Positions 12,351 to 23,348 of a DNA stretch of 64,000 bases are shown piece by piece (within the stretch, counting starts at the first letter, position 1; each line of letters starts with the position of its first letter). The DNA lies in contig CM041200.1 of NCBI GenBank assembly GCA_023078555.1, forward strand, positions 4,864,936 to 4,928,935. The letters run 5' to 3'. The notes beneath the pieces were generated by a model. The model made no database searches and had not been told where the DNA came from. It worked only from the letters and a program-made list of their open reading frames with translations. The position numbers and the translations under genes are program-made. Source of the DNA: Ulva prolifera. Taxonomy: Eukaryota > Chlorophyta > Ulvophyceae > Ulvales > Ulvaceae.

Positions 12351-13201
12351 ACCGAACGTAGACTCTGCTCAACTGTTGCACAGTGTTCTTCCTGGAATTC
12401 CACCCAGAATGGCCACAAGCGCGAATTGGCAGACTTGCCCAAAGTATGGCCGATATCATAATAAGTTGCCCAGCCCCCACTACCGCAAGAGATACTTACA
12501 TCGTCATGGGTTCATGTGCATGCGCAGGCCACTGTGCTCAGGTTGGCGCTTCACCAGTGACCTGCCAACATGTTACACATCCTCGGCCATCCATGATCAA
12601 TCAAACCTTTCGGCAGGTCATCGTGCACAGCAGGTACTGCCAGAATCACAGAAACACTTCCATGCTTTTCTGCCGTATTGTGAAGCCATGTTGGCGATTT
12701 GTCGTCAATTCCAAAGTGTAGCATGCAGACCCTTGCTGAAAAACGAAGCCGGTTTACTGAGCTCTTTGAATAGCATATGGGTGTGGTACGATCTACACCT
12801 CACAGCTGGACTCAGCAACAGGCAGCCCTGCGTCCAGGACCTGTAAATCCAGCCATTCCCTGCTGGACAGTCATCTTGTTGTGGCAGACGCAATACACCC
12901 TTCATGAGACCGGTTTGAAGAAGGTGGTGATGCTCTTTGTCTTGGAAGCAGCCTCTTTGAACGATTTGTTCTGTACTTGGCTATCTGGCTTGCTGTCGGG
13001 CTCTAGTTCAAGGAACGGTGACGCAGGCCACCCTGTCGGATTCCATCGCCTGAGTACGGTATCTGCAGTGACATCAACGCTCAGAGGAAGTCGATCGCGC
13101 TTTCTATAGCTCTGCACTTGTTTGACTCTCACATCTGACAGCTCGTCGCTGCCAAGCTGAGCTGAATCGCTGACGTTCTGTTGAATATATGTCCATACTC
13201 C
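12351..13201. other. Intergenic region without a clear gene
   Basis: Lies between the Mss51-like start and the HMG/histone-fold stop, both on the minus strand. It should contain the promoter of the former and the 3' UTR of the latter. Open frames at 12376-12846 (+) and 12705-12905 (-) lack recognisable features. Confidence 0.5.
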
Positions 13202-14431
13202 TTAGGCACGTAGCAGATGGGCAAGAGAAATCGCACCCACATCACGGAACGCCAGGGTACCTCTGGCCGCCCCAACAGCCTCACTATACGCTTTCTTTGC
13301 CACTGCCTCCAGAAACAATTCAGCGGTGGTACTGAGCAGCTCTAGGGCATCGCCTGCATACAGCACACGCAGTCTCAGCAAAAGGCTGCGCCACAATGAT
13401 TTGACCCTTGCAAGATAAAGTATCTGTACCTGTGATCCTCGACTGGTCTTCGTCCAACATCACAATGCGCTTTACAACTGATCGCGGCAATTTCAATGGT
13501 GCTTCTTTCCCATCTGTTTGTTCACCTTCTGCGTCACCACCACCGTTCCCACAGCTCTTTGCTCTTTCCTTGTTCTGTAACAACCCATTCATTGCATAGA
13601 CTTTCACTGCAGCAGGGGTCGAACGTATCTGCAGCAACTGGTGTATGTCTACGTACCTGTTTAGCGAGCTCACCGTACTTCTTCTTTGTGTCGTCATCGC
13701 ACTGCCCCCACATCTCCCCTACATGGGCTCCAGTGTTTCCGTGGACCCGTTCATTTGATATGTACATTCAAGCTGTTGTGAGCCAGCTCAGGATTGTGTA
13801 CCTGAAGCAGCCACTTACATGCGGTGCATGCAAAATGGGTGTCTCAATGCAGAGGCATCACACTTTCCGATGCCCCGTATGAGTGAACGAATGAATTCAT
13901 GTCTTTGCCCAATGAGTGTGGTGAACTGTCAGCCATGCATACGTATCACACAAACAACCCGCAGGCCCGGCTACAGCATGCATGGCATCCAATGACCGGC
14001 ACCCACTTACAGACATTGCCGCATGACCTCATGTGCAATTGTGTGCAGTTTTGTGTCATCAAGAAGACATACAATCCTGGCGCTGCAAAGGTCATCTGGC
14101 GGGTGGTTTACGCACCTATTTTCTTGCCTATCTGGCCTATACCTAGCTTCTCTGAGCCCTGGAGATGACATTGAAGAGTTTCTTTGACTTGCTGCCGGTG
14201 CACACTGGAAAACAAGAAAAACGCTGTGGTTCCAGTGGCGTTGTCAGGGACCTCGGTTGTGATGGGGATGGATACACCAGCCAGCCTCTCCGCCAAAGGC
14301 AATGATGCCTCGGCAATCGCTGGAACATCAGCTGTGGTTTGCCTATCGTGAACCTCCAGCTGTTCGGTTTCCGTGATCAGTTGTTCTGCTTCCATTGGGC
14401 TGGTACGCCTTGTGCCTTCCGACTGTTTCAT
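13202..14431 (-). CDS. HMG-box plus histone-fold (NF-YC/POLE4-like) protein
   Basis: Seen: exons 14116-14431, 13657-13727, 13430-13628 and 13202-13353 join in phase to 245 residues, ATG to TAA. Residues about 68-130 form an HMG box (TTAFFLFSSVHRQQVKE, IGQIGKKIG, HVGEMWGQ, KKKYGELAK). Residues about 176-240 form a histone fold of the CBF/NF-Y subunit C type (LPRSVVKRIVMLDED, then STTAELFLEAVAKKAY, then TLAFRDVGAI). A linker rich in Gly, Glu and Lys joins them. Known: POLE4/Dpb3 and NF-YC proteins pair with a second histone-fold partner and bind DNA in replication or transcription complexes; HMG boxes bend DNA. The middle of both domains is spanned by splice junctions whose phases agree, which argues against a chance fusion. 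Partner and complex are unknown. The HMG part ends at GT-AG introns with donors GTGCGT and GTACGT. Confidence 0.8.
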
Positions 14432-15363
14432 CGAGATCACCCACTGAGGAGGCCGATACCGGCCTCAAGAATATATGTAGCGATCTCGTGGCCCTACGTT
14501 CCCAGCACAGTCACAGAGAGATGGTCACGGAGGATCTGAATACTGAATGGTCGCATCAACAGCTCTGATCGCCGGTAAGCATGAGCAGTGTTCCAAGCAC
14601 GATCAGCAACATGATTCAGCAGAATATCGCAGAAGCACCTCCTGTTCCGTGTGCCAGAACTGCGTGGAGCTCCGCCAAGTTGGGACCACAGAGCACGCGA
14701 GACGGATTTGAGATTCCCTCGTTACATAGTACTATGTAGCTTGCGCACTGACGCATCGAGGGTCCCCAGGTATGCGTGTCTTGTTTCGGCTGATGAGATC
14801 GCGGGGCAGGACTGGTTTATACTGAACTACAGAACCTGTTGCTTGCAGTTGTGCAGATACGCTTGGGGGGTCACATAGCCTACGTTGCATCTGCTCCATA
14901 ACGCTTCCAAGGAGCACAGCCTTGGCGTGATGTGATAAAGGCTTTGGACAGGGAGAAGCGGTGCGCCGGTGCGACTGTGGCCTTGAATGCGCTTCTGGAG
15001 AGGGCTGAGGAGGTCGGGCAGCCTAGGGGCGGCCTGCATAGAGCAGGCCTGGTGACACGTGTCATTTAAAATTAAATTTGGCCGCCAATCGTCTCATGTT
15101 TGGCCACCAAACTTCGAGGCGGCTGCGGTGGCGTGTTTGGTGGGCATGTGTGCGTCTGGGGGTGTTTGTATTTCACATGGTGTTTGTGTTTCAGTTTGTT
15201 GTCTCCTGTGGGTTTATGTGGGTGCTTGTGTTTCAAGGGTGTCTACATGTGCATGCGTATGCACGGCAGCTGCCGCAGTTTGGGCAGGCAGGCGCCAGAT
15301 CTCGGGCGCAAGTCACAGACAGTGATGCTAGGGTATCACGCTCAAGCCTGCATGGACACGGAC

Positions 15364-15410
15364 AGTGTTACAAGGACAAAGGCAGCAAGTCGGGCAGCAC
15401 CGCGAGCAAG
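15364..15410 (-). repeat. Retrotransposon 3'-end fragment
   Basis: The plus strand begins GTGTTACAAGGACAAAGGC and continues into CGGGCAGCACCGCGAGC. It is close to the fragments at 3066-3115 and 47603-47655. Read on the minus strand it ends in CCTTTGTCCTTGTAACAC, resembling the end of the retrotransposon 3' flank at 47763-47795. Confidence 0.55.
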
Positions 15411-15473
15411 CAGACGAAGCAAACACCAAGACACCCACGAACATCTCACCCATCACCGGCGTAGCAAGCGACA

Positions 15474-15567
15474 CAGATCCGCAGACCGCCAAGCGCACAC
15501 CCACACACCAGCACACACACGCACAGACCCACACACCCACAAACCCAAACCCACACACGCGCACACT
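15474..15567. repeat. CA-rich low-complexity run
   Basis: Irregular CACACCCACACACC-type sequence without a fixed unit, giving spurious open frames on both strands. Confidence 0.75.
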
Positions 15568-16064
15568 GCTGCCTGAGGCCGCCCATCATGGCCGCGGACA
15601 CGGACAGTGTGCCGTGCTGCTGGCGACACCACGTCATGGTGCATGCAGGCTGCAGGCTGTGTCGCCAGGTGTCCGCACCCAGGCTCGGGGCTCAACGGGA
15701 ATCATTCAGCCCATCTCAGATAATCACTGATTGCCTTGATGCTACGTGGACTGGACCATGGTCAACAGATATGACTTGCATATGCAAGCACCTGTGTGCT
15801 GGAACAACGTCCCGATGTAGCCCCACGCTAGCTAGCGTGGCCATCGCCAAGCTGGTGCAATGTTGGGGGAAGTGTTGGGGGAAGTGAGTGAGCTGTACGA
15901 TACTGACACGCGATCAGTTGTTGCGCTGCATGCATTCTGCTGCTTGCAGTATTGCCACACGCCAGCACACGTGGTTTCCGTGCTGCGGCTCCAGCATGGG
16001 AATTGCGGCATGTGGCCCCGTTCAGCCAATGCCCTCTTCAGGACACGGCTAAGGACTGTGAGAT

Positions 16065-16523
16065 CTACTTTACTTGACTGTGCATGTGCTTCATCGAATC
16101 ACAGACCAGATCAAGCATCAGCTTCTCACGGTTGCGGTACCGAACACACTGTGTATCGCTGTGTGTCTCAAACACCACCGTCATACCCCAGTCAAGACTG
16201 GCACTACCATCTAGCACCAAGATGAAACGGTTTGATTTACAGGTCTCAGCGCTACCACCGCAACTGGCAGCATCCAGTCCAAGTACCAACTCTTTTCCAT
16301 ACATGCATCCGACAATCTTCATGCTATGCCTGGGTCGTTCATGAATCTGCCATAGTCTCTCTCTAATGTTGCCCACAGGTCTCATTTCCATCACACACTT
16401 AAAACATTTGTTAACGGGCGTGGGTGCCCGGACGGGGTCCCTCTTGCGGAGATATCCACTGCAAGAAATTCCAGAATACGAAATCAGCAATGCCCACAGG
16501 CCCACACAAAGGCATAGCCACAT
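16065..16523 (-). CDS. Possible small signal-anchored protein, single exon
   Basis: Seen: an uninterrupted ATG-to-stop frame of 152 codons. The N-terminus is hydrophobic (MWLCLCVGLWALLISYSG), which could be a signal peptide or membrane anchor, and is followed by a basic stretch (YLRKRD). Six or more cysteines are spread through the rest, and a hydrophobic strand FILVLDGSASLDWGM sits in the middle. I recognise no family. Codon use resembles the low-GC genes of the window. The case against: single exon in an intron-rich genome, no splice support, and GC content that allows chance frames of this length. Moderate to low confidence. Confidence 0.38.
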   Translation of the reverse strand: MWLCLCVGLWALLISYSGISCSGYLRKRDPVRAPTPVNKCFKCVMEMRPVGNIRERLWQIHERPRHSMKIVGCMYGKELVLGLDAASCGGSAETCKSNRFILVLDGSASLDWGMTVVFETHSDTQCVRYRNREKLMLDLVCDSMKHMHSQVK

Positions 16524-17056
16524 GGCATGGCACAGCCCCTTAAATTTGTTCAGGGAACCAAAAACTTCAAATTATCACAGTGCATGATGACTGCATGCCT
16601 GCAAGTCACAGCAGTGGTCCTTCACAGGCATCTAACTTCGAAATGCCTTGACACTCCATCCTGATTGCAACTCTCACTCGTCCACATCGCGCATTTATGG
16701 CACCTGCATGTTGCAACGCAAATGTTTGGACTGTTCCGGTTAGATAAGAACACGAATGTTCAATTTTACCAATCAAAGACACCTCTTGCATCCCATTCGG
16801 GACGGCGGTGCACAGACAAGCAGAGCACATGCAGAGTAATGATGTAGATCACACTGCTGATATGCAATGTTGCGATGGGCCCCCCGGTTTCCAATGTTTC
16901 CTGTCGCCCCCCCGACTGCCAAGTGAGAACTGCACCAATCAAGCGAACGCTGCAAAATACGTACACTCAGTGCCACAGGAGCACATGGCCGTCTTCGACC
17001 AGGTACATCACCAAGCCCCTGTGCACTTGCTGACTATAAACACCTTTCCTTCTTCT

Positions 17057-19320
17057 CTACAACAGTTGCACCAGTCTGGCAGTTGCGAGCTCAAGGCGCA
17101 CCGAGGTGCTGCTGCTGTCGGCGCCACCGGTGCCGCTGGAGCCGGCGTTGCCGTCGTCGCGCTCGCGGATCGTGCAGCCCTGCGTGTCGATGACGTGCGC
17201 GTCCACGATCGCCTGGACCTCGGTGCGGGCATGCACGTTGCTGTAGGCGTTGAAGCAGCCGGCGTCCGCGGAGGCCTTCGCGGCGGCGAGGGCGTACGTC
17301 TCGGCGGTGACGCTCGCGTAGCAGTCCACGAACGCGGACGCCGACGAGTCCTGGTTGCCTGCACTGCTGCCCTGGGTGTCACTGCTCGCCCGGGCCGCGA
17401 AGGACGATGCCGCGGCCAACGATGCCATCTTGGTTGACAGCATGGATTGCTGTGGCTACAGGCGCGTGGCGGCAGAGCAAGAGTGGACAGGTCATCCAGC
17501 CGGGGCCTCCTGCAAGCTGCATCATGGGTCGAACACAGGCAATAGCAGCCTTGCTCTTGTGCACTAGCACGTGCTAGTGTACACGGCGAATGTCCGGCAT
17601 ATCCACTCACTGAAACGTCCCGCCCTGCTTCTGAGGTACAACATGATGATGTTCTGCTGCTGCCAATCAACATGTGTACACCAGATCGCATCAGTGCATG
17701 CGGATACTTTGGTGAACAGAACAGCGTAGCTCTGAACAGCTACTATGTGACTAGACGCGACGCTGAGCAGGTGCATGCGCCAGGTCTCATGGCGGCAGGC
17801 CGGACGGGGGCACGTGGGGCGTGCCTGAGGCGCATGCGACGGACGACGATGTGGCGTAGGCGCTCGCCCAGAGCTCCACAAACAGGTCAGCCTCCCCGAA
17901 GTTCCAGGCCTCGGCGTTGCCGCAGGTGCAGTACTGCGCAAACGCCTCGGCGGCTGCCTCAGCGTGCACAGTCGCGTAGGCCGCGGCCGCGGCGTACGAG
18001 TCGGCCTCGGAGTACGCGCAGCCGCGGGCCCGGCCGCCGCCGGAGACGCGGGTGGTGCAGGCCGCATGCGTGGTCGCGGCGGCCTGCACGCATGCGCACA
18101 TGGGGCGCACTCAACGCTGCCATTGATGCTCGTGCGCGAGTCAAACATCTTGCTTGCTCACTGTGCAGGGTTCAGTGCAAGGTTGGCGAGGGTGTAGTGC
18201 ATACACATGCACCCGTGCCGTCTCTGCCGTTCAGCATGCAGCGCACGCATACTGCAGCAGCATTGACAGATAGCAGTGGATCTAGCAATGGATTTTTTTA
18301 TTTTTATTTTTCAAATGGAGAGAGACTGCTCTGCTGAGAGATGTACATGTACATGAGATGCATGTGCTTCAGTCGCGGCCGGGGCCGGGGCGCACGCTGG
18401 CGTATGCGGAGGCCCAGCCGTACAGCTCGTCCACGGCCGCAGCGGTGCCGCCGTACCAGTAGGGGTCGCACACGTCCTGGATCACCTTGGCCACTGCACA
18501 CAGCACACAGCACGGTCAGACAGCGGCACTGTTGGTCGAGCCGGACATGGCGCGCGGTCACCAGGCGCTCGCACGATGCGTGGCCCCATGTAATGAAATG
18601 TTGGAGCCGATGTGCGGTCAGGCGAAAATGACCAGGATGTGTGTGATGTGGTGGTGACCACATGCGGGGCTTACGTGGGAGGTCACGGCAGCAAAGTGGC
18701 GCAGCACCACCGACACAAGAGGCCCATGCATGGACACAGAGCTAGCTACCAGCAGTCATGTACATGAATCCCAGTGCAGCGGCGGGTGGGTCAGCCTGCA
18801 ATGCTTGCGGCCAGGTCCGCAGAACAGTCACGTTCCCGCAGCTGTCCAATCGACAATGAAAGAAGCCTGCAATGCTTGCGGCCAGGTCCGCAGAACAGGC
18901 ACGTTCCCGCAGCTGTCCTATCGGCAAGCTGATATCCCATGCTCACACAGCACACCTGTGCGCTTTGCGCAACGCCAGCACACCAGCACACATGGTCATA
19001 CGTCGCGACGTACGGGTCACAACATGTGTGGTGCTGTCCGTTTGCGGTGGTACGGGGGGCGTGCCTGCGGAGATGTAGGAGTCATAGAAGTCGGAGTACG
19101 TGTCGGCCCAGGCGGAGGACGAGCACTGCACGCTCGCGCGGACGTGCGTCGAGCCGCCGCTGCTGAAGCTGCCGCTGGAGCTCGACCCGCCCTCAGAGTC
19201 TATCGAGCTGGAGATGTCGTCGAAGGAGGCGTCGGTGAATGCCGCGACGCGTGTTGCGGCCAGGGCCGCCGCTACTGCGCATGCCAGTGCTCTGCAACGG
19301 TTAACGGCGTAAACATGCAT
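17057..19320 (-). CDS. Secreted Ala/Ser/Tyr-rich protein with repeated WASAYA-type segments
   Basis: Seen: four exons (19065-19320, 18396-18493, 17825-18083, 17057-17358) join in phase to 304 residues, ATG to TAG. The N-terminus is a good signal peptide (ALACAVAAALAATRVAAF). The rest is acidic and rich in Ala, Ser and Tyr with paired cysteines. Similar units recur: SSSAWADTYSDFYDSYIS in exon 1, ELYGWASAYAS at the end of exon 2, DSYAAAAAYATVHAEAAAEAF and ELWASAYATSSSVACAS in exon 3, and DCYASVTAETYALAAAKASADAGC split over two lines of exon 4 with the first 12 residues DCYASVTAETYA. Two introns appear to use GC donors (CAG then GCACGC). I recognise no family; an extracellular or wall-associated role is only a guess from the signal peptide and composition. 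Strongly GC-ending codons. Confidence 0.72.
18792..18922. repeat. Tandem duplication, 70-bp period, two copies
   Basis: Two near-identical copies beginning AGCCTGCAATGCTTGCGGCC at 18792 and 18862, differing at a few bases. They lie inside the first intron of the Ala-rich protein gene. Confidence 0.88.
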
Positions 19321-19582
19321 GGGTGTTGCTCTCGCTGCAGCTGTGGTCAACCGCTGCAGCAACGTTGCTGGAAGAGAGGTTGGAAGAGGTCATTGCTGCG
19401 GGTCGAAAGGGGACGCGCACCCGGTCACCATTTTGTTGCTGGACGTGTTGACTGTGGAGCTGGTGCAAGAATGTCGATCCACGGTGGACAGAGGTCTTGA
19501 GTTGTCTGGTTGAAGCGGCTATTGAAGCTGCAGGCAGATCTAGATGATGTCAAGGTTGCTGGGTTCTATGCCACATGCTGGG

Positions 19583-19590
19583 TTTATATA
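19583..19590 (-). promoter_or_regulatory. Candidate TATA box
   Basis: The minus strand reads TATATAAA about 263 bases before the ATG of the Ala-rich secreted protein. Position is plausible for a promoter with a 5' UTR of roughly 230 bases. No transcript evidence. Confidence 0.35.
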
Positions 19591-21300
19591 CTGAAAGCGG
19601 GGCAACGTTGGCGGCATCGCATCGACGAGATGTGGCTGTTGTGATGTGGAGTGGGCGGCCCGGGCGCCGCCCAGGGATTAGAAATGTTCGAGACAACGGG
19701 GTTATGACTTGGCACGAACTGCGAAGTGGCAGCGTATGCGAGCCCCTGAAGCTGGCGTTAACGGCACTCATCTGTGCTCGTGGACATATTAGCGCCGTTT
19801 AAGTGACCTGTCGTTGTTTGAGCTGGATGCCTTTCAAATTCGCGCGCTGCAGCAGTGCGAGGCATGCGCTAAGCGTTTCGGCGATGCAGGGGTTTCCGCG
19901 GCTACCGTGACTTGGACGCCACTGAACAGTTTGAGCGGCCGAAGCCAAATCAAGCATGGCATAATTCTGCGCGATGCTGAGCTGGCGTGCGTGGCACACA
20001 TGCCCATGAACAAAATAAAACGCTCGTTCGGTCGATGCGAGCTGTGGCGAGCAAGCCCCGCGCCACGTTGCCGCGGCGAGCTTTCGACGTCTCTGCTTGC
20101 AAGCGCGGCTACCGTCTCTGATATATACCAGCGGGGATTGTCGAACTACATCATTGACGATACGTTTGGAAGCAGATTCTCTCCGGGTTACAGCCGCGGG
20201 CTGCGGTACAGGTACCGCGGCATACGCGCACCAGTCATGTTTGAGAATGCGACTGCAACTGTGAATCACGATATCCAAAGGGTCCAGCTTTGCACGGGTT
20301 CTGTGGGCGGGTTTCACGTGTTTCCGATGATGACGGTGGCGTTGGTGTTCTTGTACGTGCTACCTGCCTCTTCGACTTTATCCTTGTATTGCAATACCAA
20401 GCCGTCTACCGCAGCTGCGCGTAGAGAGACCTTTTAAAAACTCTGATTTGGCCATGAGGCACAAGCGGCTCTGGCGCCCGTCCTGTCATTCTGTTCACTT
20501 TTTCAGAGATACAAGCAGCTGAAGCTGTGCAACATGTATACACAAGCTGCAGGCGTTTGCCTAGATGACCAGCACGTGCAGCCTTCAGCTGTAACCCACA
20601 CAGCCATGGGCGACAGCAGCAAGCAACCGGTGTGGGGTGCCACACTGTTCGCTTGCAGGCGGGGTGGGATGGCTGCAGTGCCGCAGGATCCCACGCTGGG
20701 TGTCAGGTGTTGTGTGGCTTGGCTGTACTTTGCTGCTGTGCGGTGTCGGGGTCAAAGGTGGGGAGGCATGTAGTGCTGCAGGAACCTTGTGTGCATGAGC
20801 TGCACTGCGACCGAGGCTGACCAAACTGCACGAGATGGTGATGCACGAGGTGGCGACGTGCTGCGCTCAGCATTTGATTCCATTCGTTCTACTCCAGCGC
20901 TGGGAGCCAGTGGAGATGCTTCCCGGGCCTCCTTCCTTTTTGTTCGTTGTGCTCAGTTGCGAATGATCTGTGTGACCATGCAGTTGTTGGGATACATCTG
21001 CTTGGTTGACGGTTGTGTGTTGTGATCAAGGCCTGGGTCCAGGGTCGGGCTAGGTTTCTGGTGTTGCCACAGCAGGCCATCTGAGTTCCCGCAAATGCCG
21101 GCTGATGCCCCGCTGCAGTTTGCATATGTGACCGAACGCATGCAGCCTTCAAAGGCTGCATTCTGGGCTGAATGCTGGGATGTGAAGGCTGGGATCTTGG
21201 TCCACAGATCTGTCCATGGACTGGTCTTCATGTTGGGGTTCCTGCGCCTCCGCATTGACAGCTTCAAGGACTGCGTCCAAGCAAATCAGTACACTCTCAG

Positions 21301-21353
21301 TAACCCTCTCATACCTGCTCCACAGGATCAGAGTGGAGCATATGAGAGGGTTA
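21301..21353. repeat. Near-perfect inverted repeat (hairpin)
   Basis: The left arm TAACCCTCTCATA plus TGCTCCAC pairs with GTGGAGCA plus TATGAGAGGGTTA on the right. The arms hold 21 paired bases, two unpaired bases on the left, and a 9-base loop. Confidence 0.85.
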
Positions 21354-23348
21354 AACAGTCAGATTGCGGGGTGCGTGTCCACAAGCCGAGCAGGCAAGTA
21401 GCACTGTAGGAGCACAGTGCAGCACAAGGACAGGAGTCCACAACAACAGAATAGCACACTTGCGCCGCATCCAGCACTCTACTCACAACACCACCGCCAT
21501 GTAACCAACCGCCCAACATCGCCAACATGGACACCAATCTGCTTATGTAGTGGTGTGTGTCCAGGGCCTAACACTTGGCTGTGCCGGCATGGCATGCGGC
21601 CAGCACGCGGGCGAACGTCCTCCGCCTTCGTATGCAGTTTTCCATGTTATCAAAGTAGCATGCAGGATGCATGCCCGGGTGTGGAAGTCTTCACAGCACA
21701 GCCGTGCCCACGCGATGTCCATGACTTTTGTGCGCTTGCCTGGCCTATGACTTTGCGGATACACCAGCAGATGGTATGCAACACGTCGTTGCAGAGCGGC
21801 AAGCGCGGGCGGCGCTGCCTGATGCTGGGCCACCACTGGCCACTGGGTCTGCAACTTGGCCTGTCACTAGCAGACTGTAGCCAAAAACCCAAAACAACTA
21901 ACTGATGCTGTCGCTTGCAGCATGTGTAATGCAATGTGTAATGCAGCAGGGGTGCACTGTGTTCCTCATAGGTGGTGTGCAGCAACCTCCACAATATCTG
22001 CACTCCTGCTGGGACCCTAGGCTGACAAGGATAGGAACTCTCAAGCATGCACTGTGATGCAGAGGTGGCTTTGAATCAGGATTGAAACACTAGGTAGGAG
22101 GCATTGCTGTATGCGCATGACCAGCTGTGCTCATCCCTCTACTACTCCCAGCCTTGAGTGAACTGCGCGTCAGGATTTGAGTGCAGTCACCATGGGCAAA
22201 TTCTGCGTCAAAGCATTCAGTAGGACCCTGGGGATCTAGGTGCCTGGATGGGTGATGTTGGCTGTTCACGCGCATTGGCAATGACACAGGCATGAATTTT
22301 CTTGTGGAGACGCCCTTCTGTAGATCAAATTACAGGCAACACCGACGAGGAAGGCCCTAGGCAGAGCAATGTTCTGCTGTTTGTTCGACCAGGACGTCAG
22401 TGACTTAGACCATGATTGTGTTGTGTGGTGCTGAGGAGCAGGCAGAGACCAGGGCGACTCCAGCTGCGATGCCATCCTCGTGGTCTTCCAGTAGGTCCAC
22501 CACAATCAATGCACACACATTGACAGCCAGCACGCTGTCCAGTTTGCACACTTCCTACACTGTGCACATATTCCAGTCCGTGATCATGACCCTGGAATCG
22601 TTTGAGCAGCTGCGATTTGCGTGGCATCCTTCTGCATTGGATTGTTACAATTTGACATGGTATATGTTCCATTCATAAATGTACCTTCGTCGCAATTTGC
22701 AGCGATTTGACGCTCCACATTTGTGCATGGAAGTTTTCCCCCCACGATGCGCAATGACATCACTGTATCATGCGTCCATACAGCCTCTGCCCTGGCCGGT
22801 CATGCATCTCCCTGTCCCATGTGCCCCGCTCAGCCTATGGAGTGGATATGAAGACCATGGTTGGGCCCGGACTGGTGCTCTATTTGTTGTAGCACCGATC
22901 CAAGCGCTGCTGGTGGCTGAATCCATGTCCCAGGAAGCTTCCTGTAGTCTCGCCACCTCGTCAGCTGTGCCATCTCAGCAATAGGATAAAGTCGCCAATA
23001 TACAGTGATTAAATTCTGTCGCAACCAAGTGCTTCACCAGTTCATGGTCGCAGCTGCATCCAAGTTCCGTGGTGATGACTTATCGCGGCTCATGGCTGGC
23101 GCGAACAAGCGCACCTTCGCCACAGGGTGTTACTTGGCAACTGGCACAAACCTCTTGCCAATTGCCCGGAAGTCTCGCAGTGAGCTACTGGATATAAGTG
23201 CGGCCAATATGAAGCCATCTGCAATACCAATCAAGTCGTATAATACCCAGAACAAGTTGGCGCGAACAGCCCGACTTGGTCCACGCGGCACCCGTGATCA
23301 TTGCTGTGCTCTGCTGCATCTGCTGTGATAGAGATCTAGATTTACAAA

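Larger units (their letters stand above)
14432..16064. other. Intergenic region with low-complexity and repeat DNA
   Basis: 14432-15060 shows no convincing gene and should include the promoter of the HMG/histone-fold gene. 15100-15260 is rich in GTGTTTGT-type runs, 15470-15570 in CACA runs, and a retrotransposon 3'-end fragment lies at 15364-15410. 15860-15890 has a direct repeat of TGTTGGGGGAAG. Confidence 0.55.
19321..23348. other. Four-kilobase stretch without a clear gene
   Basis: Apart from the candidate TATA box and a hairpin at 21301-21353, I see no supported gene. The longest frame, 19814-20437 (+), starts with TTG; its first in-frame ATG is near 20000, and a 172-codon frame overlaps it on the other strand. 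Frames at 21095-21409, 22412-22678, 22679-22984 and 23005-23328 lack family signals and fitting splice partners. Confidence 0.5.

Noticed and set aside
15078..15576. Open frames through the GT- and CA-rich region
   Set aside because: They translate low-complexity DNA and a repeat fragment; no coding signal.
19814..20437. 207-codon frame on the plus strand
   Set aside because: Starts with TTG, has an overlapping antisense frame of similar size and no recognisable features.
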